A stretch of DNA of 5,753 nt from Thermoproteota archaeon (GCA_013153895.1 JAADDN010000115.1:1-5753), one strand, 5' to 3'. Counted from the stretch's first letter, positions 1-5,753 are shown. The notes: generated by a model not told the origin, from the letters alone. Numbers and translations: made by a program.

Positions 1-1
1 A

Positions 2-298
2 TTATATCTATGTGGTAGAGTAAGCAAATATTACAGTTTTAAGAATCTTCTAACAGTAGAAGAGAATCATGACCTATATATCAAGCTGATTCTGCAGCCT
101 AATCTATTCTTCAGTTTAGAATCAGATGGATTCTACATATCTAATAATTCGACAAATATCGTTCCAAATGTTCTGCGTAGCTGTCTAGAACTTCTATACA
201 ATATCGATAACCTTCTTAAAGAACTAGAACCTTGTAAATGGATGAACGAGACAGACTCAGCAAACAGGTTAGTCGAGTTTTTGCTGAGGAGATTCTAG
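2..298 (+). CDS. C-terminal end of a family protein of unknown function (5' end outside window)
   Basis: The frame is open from the window edge to a TAG at 296-298, giving the last 98 residues of a protein whose start lies to the left. I do not recognise it by name. It is paralogous to the minus-strand gene at 627-1850. LYLCGRV here matches LYYAGKV there; VEENHDLYI matches DEEEKELYI at nearly the same distance; and CLELLYNIDNLL matches CLELLLNISNIV in the closing helix. It therefore carries the same C-terminal domain: a few beta-strands (LYIKLIL, LFFSLE, GFYIS), then a helix, then a short charged helix ending LLRRF. There is no membrane segment in the visible part. A decayed copy of the same family follows directly. 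That it is coding is well supported; its function is unknown. Confidence 0.85.
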   Translation, partial: LYLCGRVSKYYSFKNLLTVEENHDLYIKLILQPNLFFSLESDGFYISNNSTNIVPNVLRSCLELLYNIDNLLKELEPCKWMNETDSANRLVEFLLRRF

Positions 299-299
299 A

Positions 300-644
300 C
301 AGATTTATAATCTAGGTATTATTCCCAGCTTTATGATTAATAAACTCGAGCTTGCTAATGTGTTTAAGATAAAGAACGTGAGAGAGTTCGGGTCTACTTA
401 TTAATTTCAGATTATTTTTACCTCCTAGAATTCTATTCTACTGATCCTATAACAGAAGAGAAGGTGCTTTCTAAATTATTAAATGTTTTTCTACCATATG
501 GCTGAGTTCTTCTTCTAGCAAGAGAGTTTAGGGGACATGCTGCTAGTAATCATGTCTGGTTTTTTGTTAACTTGTCTTTTAGATTGTGAAGGTAGGTCTA
601 GACTGTTTATTGAGAAGGGTCTGACCTTAAATGTATCTGTGTAA
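300..644 (+). pseudogene. Decayed remnant of a family member resembling the minus-strand paralogue
   Basis: No intact gene fits between 299 and 626, but coding-like peptides can be pieced together on the plus strand. One frame is open from 288 to a TAA at 402-404 (including ATG 333; contains FKIKNVREFGST). A second frame takes over near 395 (YLLISDYFYLLEF, then DPITEEKVLSKLLNVFLPYG), meets a TGA at 503-505, and continues with LLLAREFRGHAASNHVWFFV up to about 580. A one-base shift near 581 leads into DCEGRSRLFIEKGLTLNVSV, ending at TAA 642-644. Joined, these follow the paralogue at 627-1850: LLISD...LLEF over its LLLED...IKIEL (residues 241-253), AREF over TRKL (299-302), and FFVNLSFRLDCE...LFI over LFFSLRLDEE...LYI (320-333). 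The ATG at 333 has a TATA-like TTTATAAT at 304-311, perhaps by chance. At least two frame changes and one stop suggest decay. The alignment is by eye, so confidence is moderate. Confidence 0.5.
595..626. other. Imperfect hairpin next to the stop codon of the minus-strand gene
   Basis: The arms GGTC-T-AGAC (595-603) and GTCTGACC (619-626) can pair over eight base pairs with one bulged T, closing a 15-base loop. On the minus strand the hairpin begins at the base just after the TAA stop (627-629) of the family gene. No U-rich tract follows on that strand, so it does not look like a classical terminator. It could be a 3'-end structure of the transcript, or chance within decayed sequence. Confidence 0.3.
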
Positions 645-1850
645 TATTTTTCTTACATGTTCCTTCAATTCTTTCAGGTCTTCGTTCTCTATTGGCTCGC
701 TTTTCACTATGTTGCTAATGTTTAGGAGCAGTTCTAGGCAATGATTAATATTGTATAGTTCTGATGGTCTTCCCTTATATAGGTAGAATGTCTCTACTAT
801 AGGTACAGTACTATTAATATAGAGCTCAACATGGTCTAGACAGTTCATTATGTAGAGCTCCTTCTCTTCCTCGTCTAGTCTAAGAGAGAAGAATAGTGGT
901 ATCCTATACCTTACTTTTCCTGCATAGTATAGGGTAAATGGTTTCAACTTTCTTGTTAAGGTTGTGAGCGTCTTGTTATATAGGTCAACTATGAGCTTGC
1001 AGTCTCTATATAGGTCGTTCAGTATCGTATTGATTTTTCTTGTAGCCTTCTCTAGGAGGGTATTAATTTCTTCAAGATTAATGTTCCTGTTTAACTCTAT
1101 TTTTATTAGTTCCCTATCCTCTAGCAGTAGGGCTTCAGTGCTTGGCTCTACATTTAGTAGTCTGGCTTCTAGTAGTGCCTTACCTGTCAGCTCCTTAAAG
1201 TAGTCTCGTACCTTTCTTGCACCGTTAATGAGGCGGTAGATGTATGGTATCAGTTCTTTACCTGAACTGTAGCGCCACTTTACCTCGTCCTCGCTTACTA
1301 GCTCTGTGAAAGCGTAGTCGAAGACTGTGATTATTCTAGGTTTCAGGTCATTATTATAGATCTCCTCTATTTTCCTATACTTTGGATGGTTCGTCACCCT
1401 GCTAGTGAACTCTACTAGGTCGCTCAGTCTCAGCTGCCTATAGTATTTACCTACCTTGTCTAGATCTATCCTCGGTACTAGTGATGATATGTTTCTCACG
1501 TTCTCTAGCTTGAACGTCCCGTCCTCGTGTTTTGCTAGTCTCAGTAGTGGTGGTTCAAGTAATCCATGTATCTCATATATCCATTTTATGATTGCAAGCT
1601 TCCTCATATATATGTCTAATGTAGAGTCCAGCTCAGCTAGGTGGTTAGTATCTACTCTAGCTGTAGCATACTTAACATAGTCCTCACATTGCTTCTGAAC
1701 TCTAAGATTAACATTGTCCATATAGCAGCGCCACAGTATGTCAATACATTTGAACCCTTGCAACAGCATTTTAGGTTCTATCCCTACTTCACTGCTGAGC
1801 CTATAGACGAGGTTCCATGCTAGGTTACGGATGAAGCATCCCAGTGTCAT
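627..1850 (-). CDS. Family protein of unknown function, 407 residues, short N-terminus
   Basis: I do not recognise this protein. It is mostly helical and soluble, with no signal peptide, membrane segment or nucleotide-binding motif. It is a divergent paralogue of the two plus-strand genes to its right. VGIEPKMLL (residues 22-30) matches LGLKPGTLY of the 495-residue protein. RKLAIIKWIYEIHG (83-96) matches SRYILIRAIEDKLG. Residues 262-302 align without gaps to 331-371 of the 478-residue protein, including a shared cysteine (C284 with C353). The C-terminal domain follows: beta-strands around LFFSLRLDEEEKELYI (320-333) and VELYINSTV (341-349), then a helix CLELLLNISNIV (371-382) and a charged tail. 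Relative to those paralogues it lacks about 36-40 N-terminal residues, including their PNLEKY motif. ATG 1850 is the first possible start and has a TATA-like box at the right distance, so the short form seems genuine. It is divergent from the gene at 1922. Confidence 0.9.
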   Translation of the reverse strand: MTLGCFIRNLAWNLVYRLSSEVGIEPKMLLQGFKCIDILWRCYMDNVNLRVQKQCEDYVKYATARVDTNHLAELDSTLDIYMRKLAIIKWIYEIHGLLEPPLLRLAKHEDGTFKLENVRNISSLVPRIDLDKVGKYYRQLRLSDLVEFTSRVTNHPKYRKIEEIYNNDLKPRIITVFDYAFTELVSEDEVKWRYSSGKELIPYIYRLINGARKVRDYFKELTGKALLEARLLNVEPSTEALLLEDRELIKIELNRNINLEEINTLLEKATRKINTILNDLYRDCKLIVDLYNKTLTTLTRKLKPFTLYYAGKVRYRIPLFFSLRLDEEEKELYIMNCLDHVELYINSTVPIVETFYLYKGRPSELYNINHCLELLLNISNIVKSEPIENEDLKELKEHVRKILHRYI

Positions 1851-1871
1851 AATAATAAGTTGTAAACTAGG

Positions 1872-1879
1872 AAAAATAA
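1872..1879 (-). promoter_or_regulatory. TATA box of the minus-strand family gene
   Basis: On the minus strand this reads TTATTTTT and occupies -29 to -22 relative to the ATG ending at 1850. That is the archaeal TATA spacing if transcription starts at or just before the ATG. There is no ribosome-binding sequence upstream of the start, which fits a leaderless message. Confidence 0.55.
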
Positions 1880-1882
1880 GTG

Positions 1883-1890
1883 TTACGTAA
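1883..1890. promoter_or_regulatory. Palindrome TTACGTAA between two divergent TATA boxes
   Basis: The perfect eight-base palindrome lies three bases from the minus-strand TATA box (1872-1879) and two to three bases from the plus-strand TATA-like element (1892-1900). It covers the position of the BRE (TFB-binding element) of both promoters. That makes it a plausible operator through which a dimeric regulator could control both family genes. An eight-base palindrome can also arise by chance, and only one copy is seen. Confidence 0.3.
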
Positions 1891-1891
1891 A

Positions 1892-1900
1892 CGCTAAAAG
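1892..1900 (+). promoter_or_regulatory. Weak TATA-like box of the 478-residue family gene
   Basis: CGCTAAAAG lies at -30 to -22 relative to ATG 1922. Together with the next bases it shares TAAAAGACTT with the promoter of the downstream paralogue (3357-3366 there), shifted by one base. It departs from a good TATA consensus, so this promoter may be weaker than the next one or depend on a regulator. No Shine-Dalgarno sequence precedes the start. Confidence 0.45.
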
Positions 1901-1921
1901 ACTTCTAGAGAGATACAAAAT

Positions 1922-3358
1922 ATGGATAGGATAAGGAGCGTAGTCCCCCCTAGGCATGATCTTGATAGACAAGATAGTGATTCAAGGTTTCCAAATCTTG
2001 AAAAATATGTTCCAAGTTTCGGCGTATTACCGTTCTTGGGGCCTTATAATATTAATGCGATGAAGATGCTCATCATGTTAGAAGATGAGCTGCAGCTTCC
2101 TAGGGGAATAATAGTGACCACGTTCAGATTATCTCAATATCTTAGAGCTAGGTTAGACATGTTTAACCTATATGAGACAACTATGATTAGATCTTTAACA
2201 GATATTGTAGAAGAGAGGCTGGGAATAGGGAGAGGTAAAGTTGCTCAGATACTTACCGAGTTATATGCAGACTATATTATTATTAGGTCGGTAGTAGAGA
2301 AGTTAGGTAAGTATCCTGTCCTCATAGAGGAACTATATAGAGGATTAAGTTATAATAGTAAGATAGTTGATGAATGTTTGAGTTTTCATGATAAGATAAG
2401 TAAGATGAGGATCAAGATAAATAGGTTCATCGTTGAGACATATATTAGAGATGATATTTATACTATCTTATCATTTTATGATAAGGTTATAGGCGAGCTG
2501 GGAAATAAGTTAGAAGTACTGATACAGCTCAGACCTTGGTATGATAGTCAGTTCTATAGTGCTCTAAGCATTACGGAACACTACTACGAGTCGTGGCTGT
2601 ATCTAGCTTCTAAGATCAGGCACATGATGGATATAGTTATGAAGTTTAGGAAATATTTTAGAGATGATGAGAACTCTATCATACAGATAGGGGTTCTACG
2701 TCACATTATTGCTGATGGTGCAGAGCTCTACGCTCTAGAACAGATCTCGAGTATGCTCATAGAGCTAGCAGAGGAGTGTAGGAAAACATTGAAGAAATTA
2801 TCAATAGAACTACCAGCACTACCTGACCAACAGTCGCTAGAACAGGTACCTGAGACTGAGCTTGTAGCTCCCGTCAGGATTCCCTCTCCATATTTTACAG
2901 GTATAGGCTTCATAGATGAGTGGAAGAGGAAGGTAGTGAGTTACTACATGATGCTCTATAGGAGGGTAGTATCATTATGTTACTGGTTTGAGAAGGCTTA
3001 TAGGAAAGTAATGTCCATCCTAGAGAAGCAATATGATACTGCTAGGCTAGTAAAGATAAGTCTGTCAGCACCAGTCTTCCACTATGTTACTTCTCTACTG
3101 AATAGGGAGACCTATCATAATGTTGACCTAACATTATACGTTTATAGGGATAGGATATACTGTGAATATAGGAGGGAGAATTCTGGAGAGAACTTCTTTG
3201 ATATAGAACCAGCACATAACCTAGCTACTGTGACCACTATAGCAACCTTCTTACTTAACCTTCCAACAATAGTAGAATATGGTAAGATAGAGGATGTTCT
3301 CCCACCCAGTTACGAAGAATTGAAAATATTGGTTCATCGTTTGAAGGAGAAGATTTAA
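1922..3358 (+). CDS. Family protein of unknown function, 478 residues (tandem copy 1)
   Basis: I do not recognise this protein; it is long, mainly helical and lacks membrane segments. It is clearly paralogous to the next gene along its whole length. Shared landmarks are MDRI at the start, PNLEKY (24-29), FNL near 81-83, YIIIR (118-122), DDIYTIL (177-183), TG...ID.WKR (326-336), NVDLTLY (400-406) and FLLNLP (443-448). A proline-rich stretch at about 298-323 separates a helical N-terminal part from a C-terminal domain made of a long amphipathic helix (331-371), a beta-rich section (377-417) and closing helices. No catalytic motif is apparent; the conserved aromatic and charged positions look structural or for partner binding. 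The ATG at 1922 is chosen because its opening matches the paralogue and the TATA-like box is correctly spaced. The stop codon lies inside the next gene's TATA box. It could be a scaffold or a mobile-element or defence protein, but nothing in the sequence decides. Confidence 0.92.
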   Translation: MDRIRSVVPPRHDLDRQDSDSRFPNLEKYVPSFGVLPFLGPYNINAMKMLIMLEDELQLPRGIIVTTFRLSQYLRARLDMFNLYETTMIRSLTDIVEERLGIGRGKVAQILTELYADYIIIRSVVEKLGKYPVLIEELYRGLSYNSKIVDECLSFHDKISKMRIKINRFIVETYIRDDIYTILSFYDKVIGELGNKLEVLIQLRPWYDSQFYSALSITEHYYESWLYLASKIRHMMDIVMKFRKYFRDDENSIIQIGVLRHIIADGAELYALEQISSMLIELAEECRKTLKKLSIELPALPDQQSLEQVPETELVAPVRIPSPYFTGIGFIDEWKRKVVSYYMMLYRRVVSLCYWFEKAYRKVMSILEKQYDTARLVKISLSAPVFHYVTSLLNRETYHNVDLTLYVYRDRIYCEYRRENSGENFFDIEPAHNLATVTTIATFLLNLPTIVEYGKIEDVLPPSYEELKILVHRLKEKI

Positions 3359-3384
3359 AAAGACTTTAAAGAAATTTAAGAAAC
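3354..3384 (+). promoter_or_regulatory. Promoter of the 495-residue gene with three phased TTAAA elements
   Basis: A TATA box TTTAAAAAG (3354-3362) overlaps the TAA stop of the preceding gene. TTTAAA recurs at 3365-3370 and TTTAA at 3375-3379, so TTAAA-type elements start at -30, -19 and -9 from ATG 3385, about one helical turn apart. The sequence then runs AAGAAACATG. The promoter of the zinc-ribbon gene has the same elements at the same distances. The spacing implies a transcript starting at or within a few bases of the ATG. Confidence 0.65.
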
Positions 3385-4872
3385 ATGGACAGGATAAACA
3401 GTATAGTCCATTCTGAAAGAATTCTTTCAGAGAAAAAAGAAACGAGAAGAAGAGAATATCCAAATCTGGAGAAGTATCTTGAGAAGATTAAACCTCGTTT
3501 AATAAATGATAGCGATGTTCGACTAATTACATTGCTGAGCGAGGCAGAAATGAGGTTAGGCTTGAAACCTGGTACCCTGTATACTCTTTCAGGCGTATTA
3601 TACGCTTTGAAAGAATATTTCGACCTATTTAATCTACTACATATAGATGTTCCAGAAGCGCAGTCAACATTGTTTGATTGTTACGTGGGGAGGATAAAGT
3701 TTGGAAATGCACAATCTAACTGTCTCCTAGTCACCCTAGAGTCAATATATAGTCGTTACATACTTATTAGAGCTATAGAAGATAAGTTGGGTAGTATCCC
3801 TGATCTAATTAGTGAGCTCTATAATACTATAGACGTTGATACATTAGAGCATGACCTACTACTCTTCTCTAAGCGATTAGAGAGCATGAAAGTTGAGATT
3901 ACTAGTGACATTGTGCTTCGATATGTGCAGGACGATATTTACACCATACTTGAATTTATTGATAATATACTAGGAAAGTTGGGAGGTAAGTTCGACACTA
4001 TTTATAACATTGTTTATGCGTGTTATGATCGTCGTCGTCTTGAAACGTTTTTCTCAGTTGTATTGACTCCTAGAGGTTTCTCAGACTACAGTTGGAGATG
4101 CTGGTATACTTATGTCTCTAAGAGCGGGAGGTTAGGAAAGTTACAAGAATTTGCTAATATTTTAACCAAGATATGTAATGTCTCTGGCAACATTGTGAAC
4201 TCACTAATCAATACTAAGTTAGAGATTGAGGCGACTAAGCTAGTATTGAAAGATTTTAGAAACATGTTTGCAAGCATTATACAACGATTAAGGCAGATTG
4301 CACTGCTTCCTGATGAGGATGAGCTGAATAGGATCTCTATACCAAATATTAGCGTTGTAGACTATAGAACTATCTGGACTGGGGTGGAAGCTATTGACGG
4401 CTGGAAGAGACGTGTAATAGAGTACTACGAGAAGCTGAATAGGGAGCTGTTAGGAGTCTGGTTAAAGATTGATTACCTGTATAAACATGTTCTCAAGAGG
4501 TTAAGAAAGCAGTTTAATAATATGACGGTAATAGAAGCTAGAATGCATATACCAGAGTTCACTATAGTGTGGTCTGATTATAGTGGAATAGAGACGGTAC
4601 GTAACGTAGATCTAACATTATATATTCATGATAATGACATCTACATGATGTTACGATATGATAAAGATGGTAAGCGGGAAAGCGCGACCACTAGAATAAG
4701 CCCACCTGAAGAGCTCAACAACATGTACAACTACTGGCAGTATGTTCTAGCCGCAGCAGAGTTCCTACTAAACCTGCCAGAGATACTGTCAAGATTCCGC
4801 CCAGAAAAACCATCAGTAGAAGGACTACAAACAGTGGACTCCCTTGTTGAAAAAATCATAAGAAGAGGATAG
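3385..4872 (+). CDS. Family protein of unknown function, 495 residues (tandem copy 2)
   Basis: This is the tandem paralogue of the 478-residue protein, 26 bases downstream of it in the same direction, and it is equally unrecognised. Landmarks in order are MDRI (1-4), PNLEKY (26-31), FDLFNL (79-84), YILIR (125-129), DDIYTIL (183-189), TG...ID.WKR (332-342), RKQF (374-377), NVDLTLY (407-413) and FLLNLP (460-465). The segment between about 200 and 320 is the least conserved between the pair. The linker around 309-326 (LPDEDELNRISIPN) lacks the high proline content of the other copy. The part after NVDLTLY has a basic and serine/threonine insertion (430-440) that lengthens the C-terminal domain. 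There is no signal peptide or membrane helix. The start is supported by the conserved opening and the TATA spacing. The gene has its own promoter yet lies close enough for read-through, so it may be expressed both ways. Its biochemical role is unknown. Confidence 0.92.
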   Translation: MDRINSIVHSERILSEKKETRRREYPNLEKYLEKIKPRLINDSDVRLITLLSEAEMRLGLKPGTLYTLSGVLYALKEYFDLFNLLHIDVPEAQSTLFDCYVGRIKFGNAQSNCLLVTLESIYSRYILIRAIEDKLGSIPDLISELYNTIDVDTLEHDLLLFSKRLESMKVEITSDIVLRYVQDDIYTILEFIDNILGKLGGKFDTIYNIVYACYDRRRLETFFSVVLTPRGFSDYSWRCWYTYVSKSGRLGKLQEFANILTKICNVSGNIVNSLINTKLEIEATKLVLKDFRNMFASIIQRLRQIALLPDEDELNRISIPNISVVDYRTIWTGVEAIDGWKRRVIEYYEKLNRELLGVWLKIDYLYKHVLKRLRKQFNNMTVIEARMHIPEFTIVWSDYSGIETVRNVDLTLYIHDNDIYMMLRYDKDGKRESATTRISPPEELNNMYNYWQYVLAAAEFLLNLPEILSRFRPEKPSVEGLQTVDSLVEKIIRRG

Positions 4873-4874
4873 AA

Positions 4875-4905
4875 CTTAAAAATTCTTTAAACAAATTAAA
4901 GAAAC
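4875..4905 (+). promoter_or_regulatory. Promoter of the zinc-ribbon gene, matching the preceding promoter
   Basis: CTTAAAAA (4875-4882) follows the preceding TAG by two bases and starts 31 bases before ATG 4906. TTAAA elements begin at -30, -19 and -9 (4876, 4887, 4897), exactly as before the 495-residue gene, and both promoters end in AAGAAACATG. Such identity over non-coding sequence suggests shared control or a duplicated promoter. Confidence 0.65.
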
Positions 4906-5601
4906 ATGAAAACAAAAGAGCTAATCCTCATCGATGGAAAACAAATAGGAAAGTACGTTATCCCAAGGCAATTAAGAAATGCGCCATATGAGAAAAAAGT
5001 GACAACATGTCCAAACTGTCTAAATGATACATTGCAAGTTGTGGATCTATGGAACGAAGAGTGGAATTATAACTTGAGAATCTGCTTAATGAAATGTAAT
5101 AAATGTCCCTTTAATTTTGGTTTTATAGTAGAACTAGAACATGATGATGAGGTAAAAGATGTAAAGTTCCTACTTCTAAGAAGAAACAATATTCCTAAAA
5201 TAATTTCAAGAATTGACGGCGAATTTATATTGACAAGCAGAGATAATCTAAACGTGTTCTTGAAGATTAGAGATGGAAAAGTTATAGAGGATGCTGCGAG
5301 TCATAGAATCGAGTATTCTGAAGGTGAGGAGGAGCAGATAGAGAAGACATGGAGGAAGGAGTTTCTATGTCCATTCTGTTTAGCTGAGCCTATTACAGTA
5401 TCGTTCTATAAGGAGTGGGCTTTCCTCTACATGTTTTTACCCTTAATAGAACATGGACGTATAGTGTTAATAGAGACTAACACGGAGGACTGCCTAGACA
5501 CAATACCATACATATGGAAAGTAGAGGAGAATAGAGTAGAAAGGGTAGATAAGTATAGGATAGAGGAAGAGAAAATAAAGCAAGAACTAGGAGAAATATA
5601 G
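4906..5601 (+). CDS. Zinc-ribbon protein of unknown function with an internal half-degenerate repeat
   Basis: This 231-residue soluble protein has a CPNC...CNKC pattern (C35, C38, C64, C67, with an extra C60), a typical four-cysteine zinc-ribbon arrangement expected to bind one zinc ion. A second CPFC (C155, C158) begins a region that resembles the first: CPNCL/CPFCL, then EEW (51-53) / KEW (169-171), then GFIVELE (72-78) / GRIVLIE (184-190). The second copy has lost the matching CxxC and has only C196, so it probably cannot form the same metal site alone. Between the copies lies a small beta-rich, then acidic, section (about 99-150). The C-terminus is a charged helix. It does not share the helical family's motifs. 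Its promoter copies that of the 495-residue gene, which suggests a joint role, for example as a nucleic-acid or protein-binding partner; that is inference. It ends convergently against the right-edge gene. Confidence 0.88.
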   Translation: MKTKELILIDGKQIGKYVIPRQLRNAPYEKKVTTCPNCLNDTLQVVDLWNEEWNYNLRICLMKCNKCPFNFGFIVELEHDDEVKDVKFLLLRRNNIPKIISRIDGEFILTSRDNLNVFLKIRDGKVIEDAASHRIEYSEGEEEQIEKTWRKEFLCPFCLAEPITVSFYKEWAFLYMFLPLIEHGRIVLIETNTEDCLDTIPYIWKVEENRVERVDKYRIEEEKIKQELGEI

Positions 5602-5608
5602 AGATACT

Positions 5609-5633
5609 GAAAGAAAATAGGAGAAAGAAAAAG
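5609..5633 (-). terminator. Pyrimidine-rich stretch after the right-edge minus-strand gene
   Basis: Starting next to the TAA stop at 5634-5636, the minus strand reads CTTTTTCTTTCTCC and then TATTTTCTTTC. Runs of T directly after a stop codon are the usual archaeal transcription terminators. It lies in the 32 bases between two convergent genes. The plus-strand gene may end in the T-rich sequence around 5634-5656, inside the opposite coding region, but that signal is weaker. Confidence 0.45.
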
Positions 5634-5753
5634 TTATTCTATATTATCGTTTTCATTATCCTCTATAGGTTCACATTCTAGTTCCTCTAGTTTTTCCCCA
5701 AGTTTAAACGCTAATTTCAGTAATTCAAACGCTTCTTTCGCTATTTCGATATA
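5634..5753 (-). CDS. C-terminal end of an unidentified protein (5' end outside window)
   Basis: On the minus strand the frame is open from the window edge to a TAA at 5634-5636, giving 39 residues. The visible part is a regular amphipathic helix (KEAFELLKLAFKLGEKLEEL) followed by a strongly acidic tail (EPIEDNENDNIE). This coding-like composition and the pyrimidine tract after the stop support a real gene end. It converges on the zinc-ribbon gene, 32 bases apart. Acidic tails of this kind occur in many archaeal proteins, so no function can be inferred. A loose likeness of EPIEDNE to SEPIENED in the family gene at 627-1850 is too short to claim kinship. Confidence 0.75.
   Translation of the reverse strand, partial: YIEIAKEAFELLKLAFKLGEKLEELECEPIEDNENDNIE

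Noticed and set aside
368..589. Programmed frameshifting or stop read-through (TGA 503-505 as selenocysteine) producing one protein from the broken frames.
   Set aside because: No slippery heptamer or clear structure is visible at the frame change near 395, there are two separate shifts plus a stop, and the second frame has no start codon. Decay of a paralogue explains all of it more simply.
964..1680. Plus-strand open frames opposite the minus-strand family gene, rich in serine and leucine.
   Set aside because: They are antisense shadows of a well-supported gene: their composition is what complementing its codons gives, and they have no promoter of their own.
2728..3463. Minus-strand open frames under the tandem family genes.
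   Set aside because: They overlap genes that have conserved motifs and promoters, have serine/phenylalanine-rich shadow composition, and one spans the junction of two genes.
4906..5601. The zinc-ribbon protein as a shortened member of the helical family.
   Set aside because: None of the family landmarks (PNLEKY, DDIYTIL, the ID.WKR helix, VDLTLY, FLLNLP) is present; only the promoter is shared.
1..5753. CRISPR array, insertion sequence ends, tRNA or other RNA gene.
   Set aside because: Reading both strands showed no regularly spaced direct repeats, no terminal inverted repeats with target duplications, no transposase motif and no tRNA-like arms.

Overview
The window is A+T-rich and reads as the chromosome of a hyperthermophilic archaeon, most likely a crenarchaeote. 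Arginine is encoded mainly by AGG/AGA and isoleucine often by ATA. No gene start has a Shine-Dalgarno sequence. Instead, starts that can be judged have an A/T-rich TATA-like box about 22-31 bases before the ATG, which implies leaderless or nearly leaderless transcripts. The assignment is inferred from these signs; there is no marker gene to fix it.

Most of the window (positions 2-4872) is a cluster of one protein family that I do not recognise by name. From left to right: the C-terminal end of a plus-strand member (2-298); a decayed plus-strand remnant of a member, broken by shifts and a stop (about 300-644); an intact minus-strand member of 407 residues (627-1850); then, across a 71-base divergent promoter region, two intact tandem plus-strand members of 478 and 495 residues (1922-3358 and 3385-4872). 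The intact proteins are long, mostly helical and soluble-looking. They share an ungapped block of about 40 residues that begins the C-terminal domain, then a beta-rich stretch (VDLTLY-type), then a closing helix (FLLNLP / LLLNIS / ELLYNI). The remnant and the left-edge gene look most like the minus-strand member; the two tandem genes are each other's closest relatives here.

Downstream, at the same spacing and under a promoter almost identical to that of the second tandem gene, lies a 231-residue protein with one complete four-cysteine zinc-ribbon pattern and a second, half-lost copy of it (4906-5601). The matching promoters suggest that it is expressed with the family. At the right edge a convergent minus-strand gene enters (5634-5753, C-terminal end only), followed by a pyrimidine-rich stretch that could terminate it.

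No RNA gene, CRISPR array, insertion sequence or recognisable enzyme was found. The notable content is the expanding and decaying family of unknown function, its phased promoter module and its zinc-ribbon partner.
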